Shown here: piece by piece, positions 33,490-44,519 of the stretch
How the letters are laid out: every line of letters begins with the position of its first letter
Numbering within the stretch: the stretch's first letter is position 1
Assembly (NCBI GenBank): GCA_051530055.1
Contig: CM121341.1
Location: 17,360,001 to 17,424,000, forward strand
Length of the DNA: 64,000 nt
Source of the DNA: Neoechinorhynchus agilis
Taxonomy: Eukaryota > Acanthocephala
Reading direction: 5' to 3'
Program-made: the position numbers and the translations under genes
Notes under the pieces: model-generated
What the model was told of the DNA's origin: nothing
The model's database searches: none
The model's input: the letters and a program-made list of their open reading frames with translations, nothing else

Positions 33490-34560
33490 ATTCACACCAC
33501 CACTCTGGATCACTTAGCTGCCGTCCTGGTGTAACGGTTGAAAGGACGGATGCAGCGTTGCCTCTTTGCACAGCCAGACTAATGTTTTGCAGGAGGAATG
33601 CTCCTGATCTCGGATCGCCAGTGATTCGTCTCAATCTCTAAGACAATTGCTTGACCAGGTCCTGCGCCGCGGTACCAAACGATCCGAGCGTCTCGACGCT
33701 AAAAAGAAAAAATAATGATTTCGACTTAAATCCCTGTATTTTGTCCTTTTGCATTCCTCAGTGGCGGTTGCTGCTCCCACTGGTTTAATAGTGGCGAATT
33801 TTATGTTGCTGGCTGCGAGCGTTTCCACGAACGTGGCGTCCCAGAGAAGGCATCTGCCTTCTCGCCACGGGAGTACCGTGACACCGTCCGGTTTACGGCC
33901 ATCGAGTCGACAAAGATTGATCGGCTCTAGAATGTTGAGCGCATTAACTTTATTCAGGGCACGGCTTAGAATTGCGTTCACTTCGTCGTGTCGTGAGCAC
34001 CTTCCGCCTGATTGCCGACAGACGAGACAATGGCGTCCCGACGGTTCCACGGTCGCTACGCAACGGTAGCGATGGGGTGTGTACATCGGTCCCCCCCAAG
34101 TCTCAGGGAAACTGCGATCCTTACTGTTTCGTCGGAGAGAAGGGTACCCAAAGAAGCGATTAGGAAAGCGTTGAGCCAAGCACCCGATTCTCTTGTAGAG
34201 ACTGCTGCTAATCGAGTTCGGTTCACCAGGTCACGAGAATCTGAAATTAAAGAGTTATGAATTCTCGCTACCATTGGTGAGTCCCAAACTGATTGTTTGC
34301 AACGATTGAGGGGTATTCGCTGGCTGCCTGAATCTCGACAAGAAAAGATTGAGCGTCTCCACGAAATCTTCATCCAAAGTGAAATTCTCGCAAATAAAGG
34401 ATTGAACTATTTTGCAACTTGCTTAATACGATCCCAAATAAGCTGGCAGAGAAATGTCGACTGCTTTTTGGATACCCAAACCGACGGACGACACAGGCAA
34501 GGACGCTTGACGCAGGCCTCGTCCGACAGCTGAATATTTAAAATTTTCTCGAGAGAGGCT
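33490..34560 (-). mobile_element. Non-LTR retrotransposon 3' region with restriction-like endonuclease (decayed)
   Basis: The minus strand reads, in shifting frames, STRESGAWLNAF, then HCLVCRQSGGRCSRHDEVN (zinc-binding CCHC layout), then LEPINLCRLDGRKPDGVT...WDAT...KRTKY (PD-D-K layout of a restriction-like endonuclease), and finally NISLAVQRGNAAS. This is the C-terminal part of an R2/NeSL-type LINE polyprotein. Scraps of its tail also occur at 6.4, 27.9 and 55.7 kb. It is broken and 5'-truncated. Confidence 0.65.
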
Positions 34561-34574
34561 TTCACTGTCTCGTC

Positions 34575-36950
34575 TAATTTTGCCAGCTTATCCTAATGTC
34601 TAAAAAAGGTGCTGTGCGCAGCTTATACAGCTGTTTTGGAATGAAGAATATGTTCTTGATCAGGAACAGATCCTCGTGTGAAGATAATTCATCAACTCGT
34701 TCGCACATTGGCAATCTCTGCTTCAACATTAGAACGAAAAATGCAGCTTCATGGAATACAAGAACATGAAGTTCCACATTGGATATATTGTTCTCGGTTG
34801 GAGAGGAAAGAGGAAATCCAAGCGAGTTGCCAAGTTGGGAGGCCAAAGGAAGGACACGATTGGAGGAGAAGGGAGTGATCGACCGACTCGAACGCCCTGG
34901 AAATATCCAGTTGCACGAGACGGACGGTTGATGCTGGACAGGAATCTAAGCTGCGCACCAGCGTATCGTAAATGCAGAGGAGGGCATCACAACAAGAGTA
35001 ATTGGGACGGAAAGCGAATTGGGAAGATACTTTTGAGGAGGAAGGGAAGTAGGCGGGTTTTTAAACATTTTTCTAAGATTTTAGAGAAAGGTGAGAGGAT
35101 AGAGATGGGATGAAAGGATGTGGGGGAAATCGGCTTATCGTTTTTGGGTAGGGGGACGACACGGGCTTCCTTAAGACAAGATGGGAAAGAGCCCAGTAGA
35201 AAGCTAAGGTTCGTTATGTGCGTTAGAGGATCGATAAGTTCCGGGATGATGAGACGAATGGCCCAATTTGGGATAGTCGAATTAGGGGAAGAATGGCGGG
35301 CAGATGTTTAAGGATCTCTAGGATTTCGAGAGGGGAAACTAAGGAAGGGTATGTATGAATGGACGGGTCAAAAAGTGAGGAGGGAGGATTGGGAACGGAA
35401 GATAGACGAGATGAGAAAAATAATTTGCGGGCTATACGGATACTTTTTGTCAGTGTGGAGTGGAGGAAGGGGTAAGCAGGATTACCCGACCGGAAAGCTT
35501 CGGTGACCTGGATTTAAAGGGTTTTTAGAAAAGGCGAGAACCATGGAGGGTCGCGGTTCGAGATTCGTATTGTTTTGCGAGAAAGGAGGCCTTCATCGCA
35601 GATTCTATTAGATTTAACAAAGATCCCATTGCAATCGAGGGGTCGGGGCCAAAGATGGTAGAGCGGTTTTGCGTGATAACAGAATTGACACATGCAGCAA
35701 GGGATTGGGTATGATGATCACGCTTATCCCAGACAACGTAGGGGCCGGAAAAGGAACGTTTTTGAGGTGATGTGGGGAGAGAAGGATGGAACAATGGTCA
35801 GACGAGGCGATCGAGGGAAGTTTGGTAGTGCACGAATATTGCCTGATGTTTGATAAAAAAATTTATCAAGGCGGGAGGAGAAGCGTGAAGGAAAAGTAAC
35901 GAGTTGGGAGAGATGAGAGAGCGAGTTCGGGATCGGCAGTTTATTAAAATCGCCCAATATGATGAAGTGATCTGAGGAAATGGAAAGTAGGTCAGTAAAT
36001 AGGTGGTCTATTTGTTGAAGTGTGTTGGGGATGTTTGAGGAAGGAGGGCGATAAAAGCCAGCGATAGAGATCTCACGTTGATCATTGCGGAGGAGGAGAT
36101 GAAGTTAGATGTGAAGCCATTCAAAATCGTCGGAGACGAAAAGGTAGGGTGAAGAGCAATGGTAAGGGAGAGAGGCGCGGATGAAGATCGATATGGCTCC
36201 CCCGTTTCGGAAGTCCCTTGTGAGGTGAAAAGCTTGAAAGTTTGGAAGGGAGATAATTTGCTATGGGGTGAGAGCCATGTTTCCGTAATTACAAGGATGT
36301 CGGCGTTGCAAGAAGAGGCAACTATATGGAGCTCATCCAGCTTGGGGAGGAGGCTACGAATGTTAGAATAAAAGATGATTGGAAAGGGATGTTTAGAAGG
36401 GACATGAGGGGTGGACACTGACGGAGAGAGTTGAAGATGCGCAGAGAGAGAAGGGATGGGAGTTGGCCGATGGGGTAGTTCCGGGGTGAGGGATTCGTGG
36501 GTGGACACTGTAGGAAGGGGTGATTTGAGTGTAGGGACCATAGGGGTGGGAACTGTGCATGCGGTATGAACTCGGGGGGAAAGAAGATATTGGGAGTTGA
36601 AGAGGTGGTGGTAAGAGGTGAGGTAGTGTAAGCGTCCAAGGTATTTTTCGCTTCTGAGGGACGAAGCGAAAATTTCCACATTTGGTAGGGTGCGGATTAG
36701 TGGTTTTAGGCAGATGAGAGATGAGTGGAGGCAGGGATGAGAGGGGTTTAGGAGGAGTTAGTTTACGAGGCGAGGGATGCTTAACGTAGTCGTTGAAGGA
36801 TAGTAGGGGTGTGTGTTTTTACTAGAAAATCGGGGTACAGGAGAGAAGGTGGTAGGTTTTGATGGGGCTAACGTTGAAACATAATCGTAGAAAGATGGGA
36901 GGGGTTTACGGTTTTTCTAGCAGTACGGGGTGCTAGAGAGGAGGTGGAGA
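34575..36950 (-). mobile_element. LINE copy C (APE-type, decayed, longest copy)
   Basis: On the minus strand the endonuclease begins YSNIRSLLPKLDEL...ILVITETWLSP (36,008-36,680). It continues with MGDFNKLPIPNSLSHLSQL (35,724-35,957), and reverse transcriptase follows as LVQLDISRAFESVDHSLLL (34,749-34,958). The N-terminal part is Ser/Pro-rich. This is the same family as copies A, B and D. Several frame breaks are visible. Confidence 0.8.
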
Positions 36951-36954
36951 GATA

Positions 36955-37290
36955 TTCTCAATCGAACGGACACATCCTCACGCGAACGAACCGTCCCCGA
37001 CTGGATAGTTCCTACCCGAATAGACATCCCTCCGACCAGATATTACCTCCCGAACGGACATCCCTCGACTGCATATACCCATATTAACGGATGAGGACGA
37101 AAAGGTACATGGGTCCTCCTAACCTTTTGTATTTTCAACCACCAACCTTCTTAACCTGATTGGATATTTCCCCGCCCGACCGGACCTGTTATAGACTCCA
37201 AAATCAATTGCCACATTCATTTAAATAAAATCAGAACTCTAGTATTCATGAGGACCCAAAGGTACATGGGTTCTATTCTTTTGACTTTAA
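36955..37290 (+). mobile_element. LINE 3' end with short tandem motif
   Basis: Loose repeats of CCCGAACGGACATCCC-like units precede GAGGAC..AAAGGTACATGGGT. The latter occurs twice here (about 37,091 and 37,248), and the same layout ends LINE copy D (38.9-39.1 kb). Two stacked LINE tails are likely. Confidence 0.55.
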
Positions 37291-37309
37291 TAAAACGTGT
37301 TATTATTTC

Positions 37310-37892
37310 GGCCAAAGGTTGTATCATCAGCCAGAAACAGTCTCTCGGAGGTACCTAATAGTTTTGAAGAATCTTTAATTGGGTTAGCTATAAGTGAGAT
37401 GCTGAACAAATCAATTGAAGAGTTTAAAATACAATATTGCAGATAACGGAGAAAGTGAATGTGATTTGTAATGGGTGAAAGTATTTCTTAAGAGATAAAA
37501 CTTTAAAAATGCGTCATGTCTTGGATTCTATAAAGATGTTAAAACGACGAAAATAATAAAATAAGATTTAATGCTAAAACTTCGAAAAAAGACATTGTGA
37601 ATTGTGTAATATTACAGTTGTAAGGAATTGAAAAGTTTTAGTTTTGGATTGTCATCCAAGAAACCGCAGTTCAGCATGTTGATGCTGCGGGTGACTAGGC
37701 GAGCGTTATAAGCGAGGCACAGTCCACAAAAGTAGTTATTCTGATCATGCTTCCCATCATCTAACCACGTCGTACTACGGGAGACGATAAAGTATTTGGA
37801 ATCGAGGTTACTGAATGACTCAAAAGTAAGCAAGCTATCTATCATCTCAAGCTAACCTTCTTCGAGCGTATTATCGACTATACCAAGTGTAA
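37310..37892 (-). pseudogene. Proprotein-convertase-like (S8 kexin) fragment, copy 1
   Basis: On the minus strand the sequence reads ITLGIVDNTLEE, then LLTFESFSN, then DQNNYFCGLCLAYNARLVTR. This follows the kexin/furin order GVTVAVVDDGLE-HPDL, NN-x-x-CG-x-x-AYNAR. The position of the catalytic His in HGT is not conserved (RSTTW here). An in-frame stop separates the first two segments. The whole block, including non-coding flank to about 37,310, is duplicated at 56.3-57.0 kb. It lies between LINE copies, and no further convertase exons were found. Confidence 0.6.
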
Positions 37893-37929
37893 TAGCACTT
37901 GATTTTGCACCAGTCTCACTGGGCCTCAT

Positions 37930-39105
37930 TCAACGTCGCAGCCGAGGATCCACATGTTCCGGCTCCGGGAGGCCACCTTCGAGAGCTTCATCTCATCGAC
38001 TCTTACCCACATTATAAACCACAACTTTTTATATGGTATCTCCCCTCATGCCTGAAAACTGCTAAAGTTATCCTTCCAAAAAAAGGACACCCCATTTCTA
38101 CCGAATCATTCCGTCCAATATCCATTCTGTCCGCTCTTTCAAAAATCATCGAAAAATGTATTAAATTTTGACTTCTTTCACTTCTCAACGACACGTTATC
38201 GGCTTCCAGTTCAAATTTTCTGCAACCGATACCTTACTTTGTATCCCTTTCCTTAACCTCTAAAGAAATCACACACATCAAAGATTTCTGCTCCAATCAG
38301 AAACTCCACGTGAATTTCTCTAAATGCTTCGTAATGATCCCTTCGTTCTCCCGCAACGCCACATTCTCCCCCGAGCTTCTAAATGACATCTTACGAGTCA
38401 CTTCCCTAAGAATTCTGAGTCTCCAATTCCAATCAAGCTTGAACTGTTACTCGCAAATCACTCTCTCGCCTTTAAAATTTATCTCTTCGAACGCCTCCGA
38501 CGTTTAGGAATCCCTTCACCCGATTTCTCAAAATTTTACTTCAGCTTTATTTACCCTCTCTCACCTACGGTTATCCCGTCTTTTGCAACCTATCCAAATC
38601 TCAAATCCGTCGTCTTGAAATGTTTCATAAAAGAGCATCTAAAATTTTCACAGCCGACTTTCCCCCCTCACCGAGTGCCTATATAAGATGTTCATAAAAC
38701 AAACAAAACGCCTCTCAACCCTACCACCACAATTTCTTCCACATATCGCCCCTTTTCACGTGAACACAACACTCGTAGTCATTATTCGTTTCATCCTTCT
38801 ATACCTCGCACCTTCCGATACCTCGCTCCTTTTTCCATGCTGCCCAATCTTCTGGGATATCATAACCTGAAATGAACCTGAGGAAAGACCAACCTTACAA
38901 GCGCTCCTGCAGACAATATCCGCCGATTCCCACAAGAACGGGCATAACAAGACCTGATTCCTACCCGAGCAGACATCCCCGACCAGAAATTCTCACTCGA
39001 ACCGACATACCCGGACTGGACATTAGCACCAGAACGGATATACCAAGAAAACGATTATCAGTGTGTTTATGAGGACCAAAGGTACTTGGGTCTAATTTCC
39101 TAAAC
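37930..39105 (+). mobile_element. LINE copy D (internally deleted, decayed)
   Basis: Plus-strand reverse-transcriptase wording FRPISILSALSKIIEKC (about 38,108-38,165), a C-terminal piece (about 38,230-38,860) and the 3' tail GAGGACCAAAGGTACTTGGG (about 39,071). Much of the central RT is deleted. Confidence 0.7.
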
Positions 39106-39149
39106 ACAAAAATCAATTCTATCCAATTGTTCCTTCGAGTGGATTGTTA

Positions 39150-39412
39150 TTCCCAATGGCGAATTGTTACACACTCGAGTTTTATTGAAATCAATCTTGC
39201 GAATTTTCAAGGCCTCAGCCTCCTTTTCAAGCATCTAAAAATGGATGTGGTGGGGGTACCTAAGTTGGTAGCCTTGACTCGGTTGCGCGTGACTTAGGTA
39301 CCCCACCACATCCATTTTTAGATGCTTGAAAAGGAGGCTGAGGCCTTGAAAATTCGCAAGATTGATTTCAATAAAACTCGAGTGTGTAACAATTCGCCAT
39401 TGAGAATACAAA
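39150..39412. repeat. Foldback 6
   Basis: The arms (about 39,155-39,265 and 39,295-39,411) are near-perfect inverted copies containing AATTTTCAAGGCCTCAGCC and CATCTAAAAATGGATGTGG. The centre holds TTGACTCGGTTGCGCGTG, the same centre motif as at 4.6 and 5.0 kb. Confidence 0.85.
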
Positions 39413-40700
39413 AATTAATAAAACGTGTTATTATTATATTATTCATGCAATCAACGAGGTGCGCCCGGAAAATATTCCACCCACAACCAATCGGGTCAAT
39501 GAAGATTTGATTGAATTAAGGAACGTCGTAGCGCCACGAACTCCCTGAATCCGGCGTATCTTTCGATCAGCAACACCTGTGACTGCGACGAAACTCAGAG
39601 AGTTGATTGAAGCCGATACTGACTACCCTCTAGTCGAAGTCCCGTGGGCACTCCTCGAGTTCGCTAAATAGACGTTGAGCGCCTCGTGAGTGCAACCTAC
39701 AACCTCTTTAGGCTATACGCTTAGGGTTGCAATTGCCTCCTAGACCTCGAACTCGGCACCCGGAAGACGGCGACGCCCAACCTCAGAATAATATCTGTGA
39801 AAAATTTGAGAATTGTGATATATGCGATGTCCAAATTCCACAATTTAATGAACAAAAGCTGCTAAAATTTAGGAAGCACGACGCCTACTTCAATGTTGTA
39901 CTTTCCAACTTGGTGTGCATCAAGCCTCGCGTCCAGTTAACTTAGGTGTTTTTGGTGATATGCGCGCAACAGAAATAACAATCTGAGCCATTGACCCATC
40001 CGTGTTCCGAACAAACCGCTTGACCGCTAGGAATAAGCTACAAGGAATTTCGAAACCTCCTTTGTTCTTGTGCCGACTTTAAGGAACGAGCATGTCTAGT
40101 TCGGTAGTTTTCTTAACGCTTTAACGATGTCGTTGACTGGTACCAAAATGGATGACCGCTCTATTGGTATCGCTTCGGCACTACGATTATTCATGACTTG
40201 CTCAATCCCTGTGACATGCAAGTCTGGTGCCAAGACGGACAACGCAGCAACCCACGGACTCGATTGACCAAAAACGATTGCCAGGCACAATATCCACACT
40301 GGCAACGGCAAGCATTCCTTCCCTCTTCGAGGCGGTTGAGTTAAGCAGAGACAACGGAGGCCGTCTACTAGTATGAAACTTTAACCTCCCGAATACGTTT
40401 GCTGAGAGCACCTTGTCTCTGGCAGTTTCAGGAACCCATGAAATTGTCAAAAGGGCGGCGATTCGTCGCTCTACATTTTCCAACCTCACGCGACTAAGAT
40501 AATTGGTGCAGTCAGACTAATCACCGCGTTGGCCGCAACAAAAAAGACCCCGGCAGCCAATAATTTTTATAAGAAAATCAGCCGTGCGATTCCGAAATGA
40601 TGCAATGGCGGATAAAAATGCCCCTCATTTCCCATCATAAGATTAAATAAGGGTCAATTTTCTTGAACGATTGGATGATACCTTTGTAAAGATTTTCATC
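39413..40700. other. Unidentified GC-richer stretch, probably repeat-derived
   Basis: The base composition is less AT-rich than its neighbours and short frames exist on both strands (for example minus 40,202-40,489), but no motif is recognisable. I suspect a decayed retroelement. Confidence 0.35.
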
Positions 40701-40711
40701 ATTTACTTTTT

Positions 40712-40871
40712 TATAGCGAATTATAATAATTGATTCATTTGATAATTTTCGGCCCTCGCGTAGGTCTTTTTCAGTCTATTGCTTGTAAGTTTTTAATATG
40801 TAAGCTTACATATTTCGCGAAGGCCGAAAATTATCAAATAAATAAATCAATTATTATAATTCGCTATAAAA
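40712..40871. repeat. Foldback 7, at the upstream edge of LRR copy 2
   Basis: Arms 40,712-40,768 and 40,816-40,871 (TTTTTATAGCGAATTATAAT... and its complement) enclose a 47-bp loop. Homology between the LRR copy 2 and copy 3 upstream regions stops at about 40,885, just inside this element. Confidence 0.8.
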
Positions 40872-41068
40872 AAATTAAATATCACCGTTAGAAATGTAGC
40901 TAACTAAATACCATCTAAAATTAATAAACTTTAAAATGTCTTCTAAAGTATGCGCATTTTGCAAACATCCATGGAACCTACAAATGCTCCCCAGAAAGAT
41001 CTTTTGACATAAACTTTATATTGTACGTAAAATTGACTCACGAAAAACTCACGAACAAACTCGAGACA

Positions 41069-43057
41069 GTGGAGTCGTATTATTTCAGGAGGACGATATT
41101 TGTCTTGGTCTTTGGACTTTATCTTCTTGTTAAATGTAAATTCTCTAGGGATGCATCTGAAGAAAATACCTTAAAACCCAAATCTACCCGGAATAGACGA
41201 TGTATTGTTTCTAATATCACTGGAAATTATGCATCCCGCATAAATTGCAGACCTTATGGGCGTGGCCAATCGTTGCCAAATGTTCTTCGAATAGTTGGAA
41301 AAGAAGGTACAATTAATCGAGTATTCATCGAGAAAGTATCGATAGATGAATTCCCCAATGATCTTGAATTTATTCTGCCAAACGTTGAGGACATGTCAAT
41401 ATTTTGTAGAAAATCAACGGACAAAGTGTTTAAAATCGACAAGTATATGATCCAAAATTTTAAACACCTCAAAAAACTTTTCATTCAATATGCGGATTTA
41501 TACGAAATTGAAGATGATTCCTTTAAGGGATTTAACGATTTAACTCATCTTAATCTAATGCGTAACAAAATAATGGTGCTGGATTCAACGATGGGTAACC
41601 ACCTTCTACAGCTTAAATTTCTTATTCTGTCCAATAATAGATTAGGCGGTGATTGTTTATCTATTATCAACCGCATTATCAATCTAAAAGTCCTTGACCT
41701 ATCGAATAATCAAATGGAAGTTGTCCTAATTCCTGATGCATGCCGATTCGACAAATTAGTGGAACTTCGAATGGAAAATAATCCTTTGCGTAGAATTCAA
41801 TTAGACCGATTAACGCAATTGGAGGATTTGAAAATTTTGGCATTCAGTTTTATTGGAGAATTGAATGATTTATTCCGAGGAGAAACGATTTTTTGCAGTC
41901 TAGAGGAATTTATAGTTTCTGGCGGAACAACAAAATCTTTGAACACGAGTTTTTTACGCAAAATTCCAAAACTCACTCGCTTAGAATTTAATAAAGCGTG
42001 TCTCGAGGAAGTCCCCGCTGGAAACGAACGTACAAGCAAATTGATGGAATCTATGCTTTTGTCAAGAAATCGAATCCGTAAACTTGATGATTCTTGTTTT
42101 TCACAATGGTCAAATCTTGACCATTTGGATTTGTCACGTAATCGAATTTCTAGCATTAGCAAATATGCATTTTCGCATCTTCGGAGACTAAGAATTCTCA
42201 ACCTCAGCAGTAACCAAATTTCATATCTGTTTCAAGAACTTTTGAAGAAAAATGTCCAAATAACAAAGCTTTTACTTGCCAATAACGATTTGATAACACT
42301 ACCTGAACATTTCCTGAAGACCTTGAAGAATCTTCAAATGCTCGATTTGTCTAATAATCCATTAAGTGTTATCGATACGATTACCGTTGGAGCGAATAAT
42401 GTTAGACAATGTATTGTAAAGAATACTCCAATTTCGCTTTTATTGTACGATGCCAAGCGAAATACTGATACATTTCTAGAAATTTTCGATGTCGTAGAAT
42501 TTATGCCTCAACCATCACGAGAAGCTTTTGGTGTTCAGGACATGGCTCGGCACTTAAATATCACAATAAATGTTACTGTGCTAACATCGAAGAATCTACA
42601 TCACATAAAAGACGTTCATCAACTTATCAATGGAAATGAGACGTTTTCACTCGACTTGAGCCATAATAAAATATCCGTAATCGATAATGACGATTTTCTT
42701 TTATTAACAAATCTTCGATTCCTATGCGTTCAATTCAACAAGATTTGGAAAATTGTTCCTCGATCGTTTGAATATTGCCAGGAATTGAAAACGCTTGATC
42801 TGGCAAATAACCATCTAAGAAATCTTGATGTACAGGACATGTTCTATGGACTAAACAATGTCATTTTCCTACATTTGGCCAAAAATGGGTTTCGGCTTTT
42901 TCCCAGAAGTCATTTATCGAATCTAAAAAGTCTAAGAAGTCTTAATATTTCTCACAATCCGATTCGAGAATTTTACAGCGGTGCATTCCGAGAGGCAGGA
43001 ACAGTTACGGAAGTTGATGTGACTTTTACAGATATTAAAAGTATTTTGGATCTATAA
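41069..43057 (+). CDS. Secreted leucine-rich-repeat protein, copy 2 (start codon changed to GTG)
   Basis: This copy has the same 662-residue length as copy 1, with an intact frame, signal-like stretch (FVLVFGLYLLVKC), cysteine pair and about 20 LRRs. The codon that aligns with the ATG of copies 1 and 3 is GTG (41069-41071, GAGACA-GTG). No upstream in-frame ATG exists before a stop. The next ATG lies about 100 codons downstream, past the signal peptide. Either it starts at a non-AUG codon, uses an upstream spliced exon, or has lost expression while the rest of the frame is still intact. The proximal promoter block (CTTTATATTGTACGT) is conserved, but the CCAAT-rich block of copies 1 and 3 is absent. 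Confidence 0.75.
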   Translation: MESYYFRRTIFVLVFGLYLLVKCKFSRDASEENTLKPKSTRNRRCIVSNITGNYASRINCRPYGRGQSLPNVLRIVGKEGTINRVFIEKVSIDEFPNDLEFILPNVEDMSIFCRKSTDKVFKIDKYMIQNFKHLKKLFIQYADLYEIEDDSFKGFNDLTHLNLMRNKIMVLDSTMGNHLLQLKFLILSNNRLGGDCLSIINRIINLKVLDLSNNQMEVVLIPDACRFDKLVELRMENNPLRRIQLDRLTQLEDLKILAFSFIGELNDLFRGETIFCSLEEFIVSGGTTKSLNTSFLRKIPKLTRLEFNKACLEEVPAGNERTSKLMESMLLSRNRIRKLDDSCFSQWSNLDHLDLSRNRISSISKYAFSHLRRLRILNLSSNQISYLFQELLKKNVQITKLLLANNDLITLPEHFLKTLKNLQMLDLSNNPLSVIDTITVGANNVRQCIVKNTPISLLLYDAKRNTDTFLEIFDVVEFMPQPSREAFGVQDMARHLNITINVTVLTSKNLHHIKDVHQLINGNETFSLDLSHNKISVIDNDDFLLLTNLRFLCVQFNKIWKIVPRSFEYCQELKTLDLANNHLRNLDVQDMFYGLNNVIFLHLAKNGFRLFPRSHLSNLKSLRSLNISHNPIREFYSGAFREAGTVTEVDVTFTDIKSILDL

Positions 43058-43526
43058 CCGAACATTAAGAATTCGCTCATTTAAAAACGAAATCGTTATT
43101 TAAAATATTAGTGTCATAAAGTGCATCATTCGGATATTGTATTTCGTATATTTAAAAATTTCCTTTAGTGGTATGTGACTTTGTGGCTTTGGTAACTAAC
43201 GAATTCGTTAAGCAAAAAATTTGTTGCTTTAAAATCCTCTCAATGTAAAGTAACATAAAGAAATGCGGTTTAAGAAATTTCACTTTATTGGCCAGTCTGG
43301 CGCCTCCAAGTTTGTCGAATATCCTCCCAAAATGGCTATGCGAAATCCTTCTGTCTCGTATTTTTCCTCCTTATTGCATTCGATTATTTTAATCAATATT
43401 CAAACACAGCTTACGAAAGCATGTAGTGATAATGATATAAAATCAGACTGTCTCTGGCTAAAAAGATACAAAATATCGAAGTAGCAGACTGCTATTTCAG
43501 CTCAAACGAATTATACAATTATTTTT
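43058..43526. other. 3' flank of LRR copy 2
   Basis: This resembles the flank of copy 1 (AAATGGCTATGCGAAAT at about 43,332 and 32,746). The plus-strand 73-codon frame at 43,263 lies in this shared flank and is not intact in the copy 1 flank, so I do not call it a gene. Confidence 0.45.
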
Positions 43527-44378
43527 TCAAGATTGTAAATCTCCGTTTTCTGACTTTGGAGCACAATCACAGCACAGTTTCATATTTTTCATTATTCTGA
43601 ATTCTGGGGATACTATACCTTCACAACATTCATCACATTCGAAGCACCTGATATGGTACCGATTATCTTTCCAAATTAAAAAGTAGTCCACTGAGTCAAG
43701 CTTCATAGAGCACCGCGTGCACTTGGGTTCGAGTTCCTGGTAGCATGCTTTACACGCGACACCGCACTTACCGATTTCACTTTTGTAAAGGTCGTTCAAA
43801 TCAAGCTTCTTATTGCAATTGTCGCAAACAAAGCAGCTCAGATGGAAAATCCGATCATGGTGTTGTATTAGAAATTGAGAGTCGATCAAAACTTGCTTAC
43901 AAGCATCGCAATGTTGTTCATGATTATCTCGTTGAAATAATGCTATTTCTGGATTGTGAGAACGGAAGCATAAAATACACCATGCACTCGCGCGATCGTC
44001 CTTAACGTGATCATTAGTCCCGATCGATTGTCCGCACCGAGCACATCGAAAGCAAGCAGCGTGGAAATACTTATTATCAAACCTGATAGCGTCTTCTGTC
44101 GAATTAAAAGGAATTTTGCACCGATTGCACTTTTTTGTTTGCTTTTGGAGGCATTCTTTACAGACCATAGGAAGCGAGCTCGAATCTTTGATTTCGCTAT
44201 AGTTATGGTAGCAGTATAATTCCGTCGAGATGGACGAAGCTCCACAACACTCACAACCGAGGCATGATAAATGGTAAGCGCCACTTGAAAGCTTTAACAT
44301 CTCGGTAAGCTCAATAATTTGCTGCTTACAAATCGAACAGATCGCTACATCGGTCATCGATTTATCGGATGCAAACAT
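43527..44378 (-). CDS. Four-LIM-domain protein 1
   Basis: The 283-residue minus-strand frame carries four tandem LIM domains, each a double zinc finger for protein-protein contacts. They begin CSICKQQI, CNRCKIPF, CDACKQVL and CTRCSMKL, each with the H-x2-C-x2-C-x2-C centre (YHLSCLGCECC, FHAACFRCARC, FHLSCFVCDNC, YHIRCFECDEC). No other domain is present, as in FHL-type proteins. The start is placed at MFASDKS because an X-box lies 32 bp upstream, matching the paralogue at 47 kb. The upstream in-frame ATG at 44,417 falls inside the X-box. Nuclear or cytoskeletal scaffolding is the known role of such proteins. It lies tail-side to LRR copy 2. Confidence 0.85.
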   Translation of the reverse strand: MFASDKSMTDVAICSICKQQIIELTEMLKLSSGAYHLSCLGCECCGASSISTELYCYHNYSEIKDSSSLPMVCKECLQKQTKKCNRCKIPFNSTEDAIRFDNKYFHAACFRCARCGQSIGTNDHVKDDRASAWCILCFRSHNPEIALFQRDNHEQHCDACKQVLIDSQFLIQHHDRIFHLSCFVCDNCNKKLDLNDLYKSEIGKCGVACKACYQELEPKCTRCSMKLDSVDYFLIWKDNRYHIRCFECDECCEGIVSPEFRIMKNMKLCCDCAPKSENGDLQS

Positions 44379-44409
44379 TACATCGTTAAAAGAAAGGATA
44401 TGATGTAAT

Positions 44410-44423
44410 ATTTCCATGGAAAC
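44410..44423 (+). promoter_or_regulatory. X-box (RFX site) of LIM gene 1
   Basis: ATTTCCATGGAAAC fits RYYNYYATRRNRAC fully and is nearly palindromic. It is 32 bp before the chosen ATG of the minus-strand LIM gene. Confidence 0.65.
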
Positions 44424-44519
44424 GTACAATAAGAAATACTGGTGCACTCGAAAATGCGTGCATCGTACAATGCAATTTGGATTGTGATTGGTTGGGGCAC
44501 AACCAACCAAATTTTCATA

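Noticed and set aside
33749-34260. Plus-strand arginine/serine-rich frames (up to 106 codons)
   Set aside because: They are shadows of the LINE endonuclease region on the minus strand, which has the zinc and PD-D-K motifs.
39413-40700. Retroelement gag or protease region
   Set aside because: Only general composition suggests it. No motif could be recognised, so it is left unassigned.
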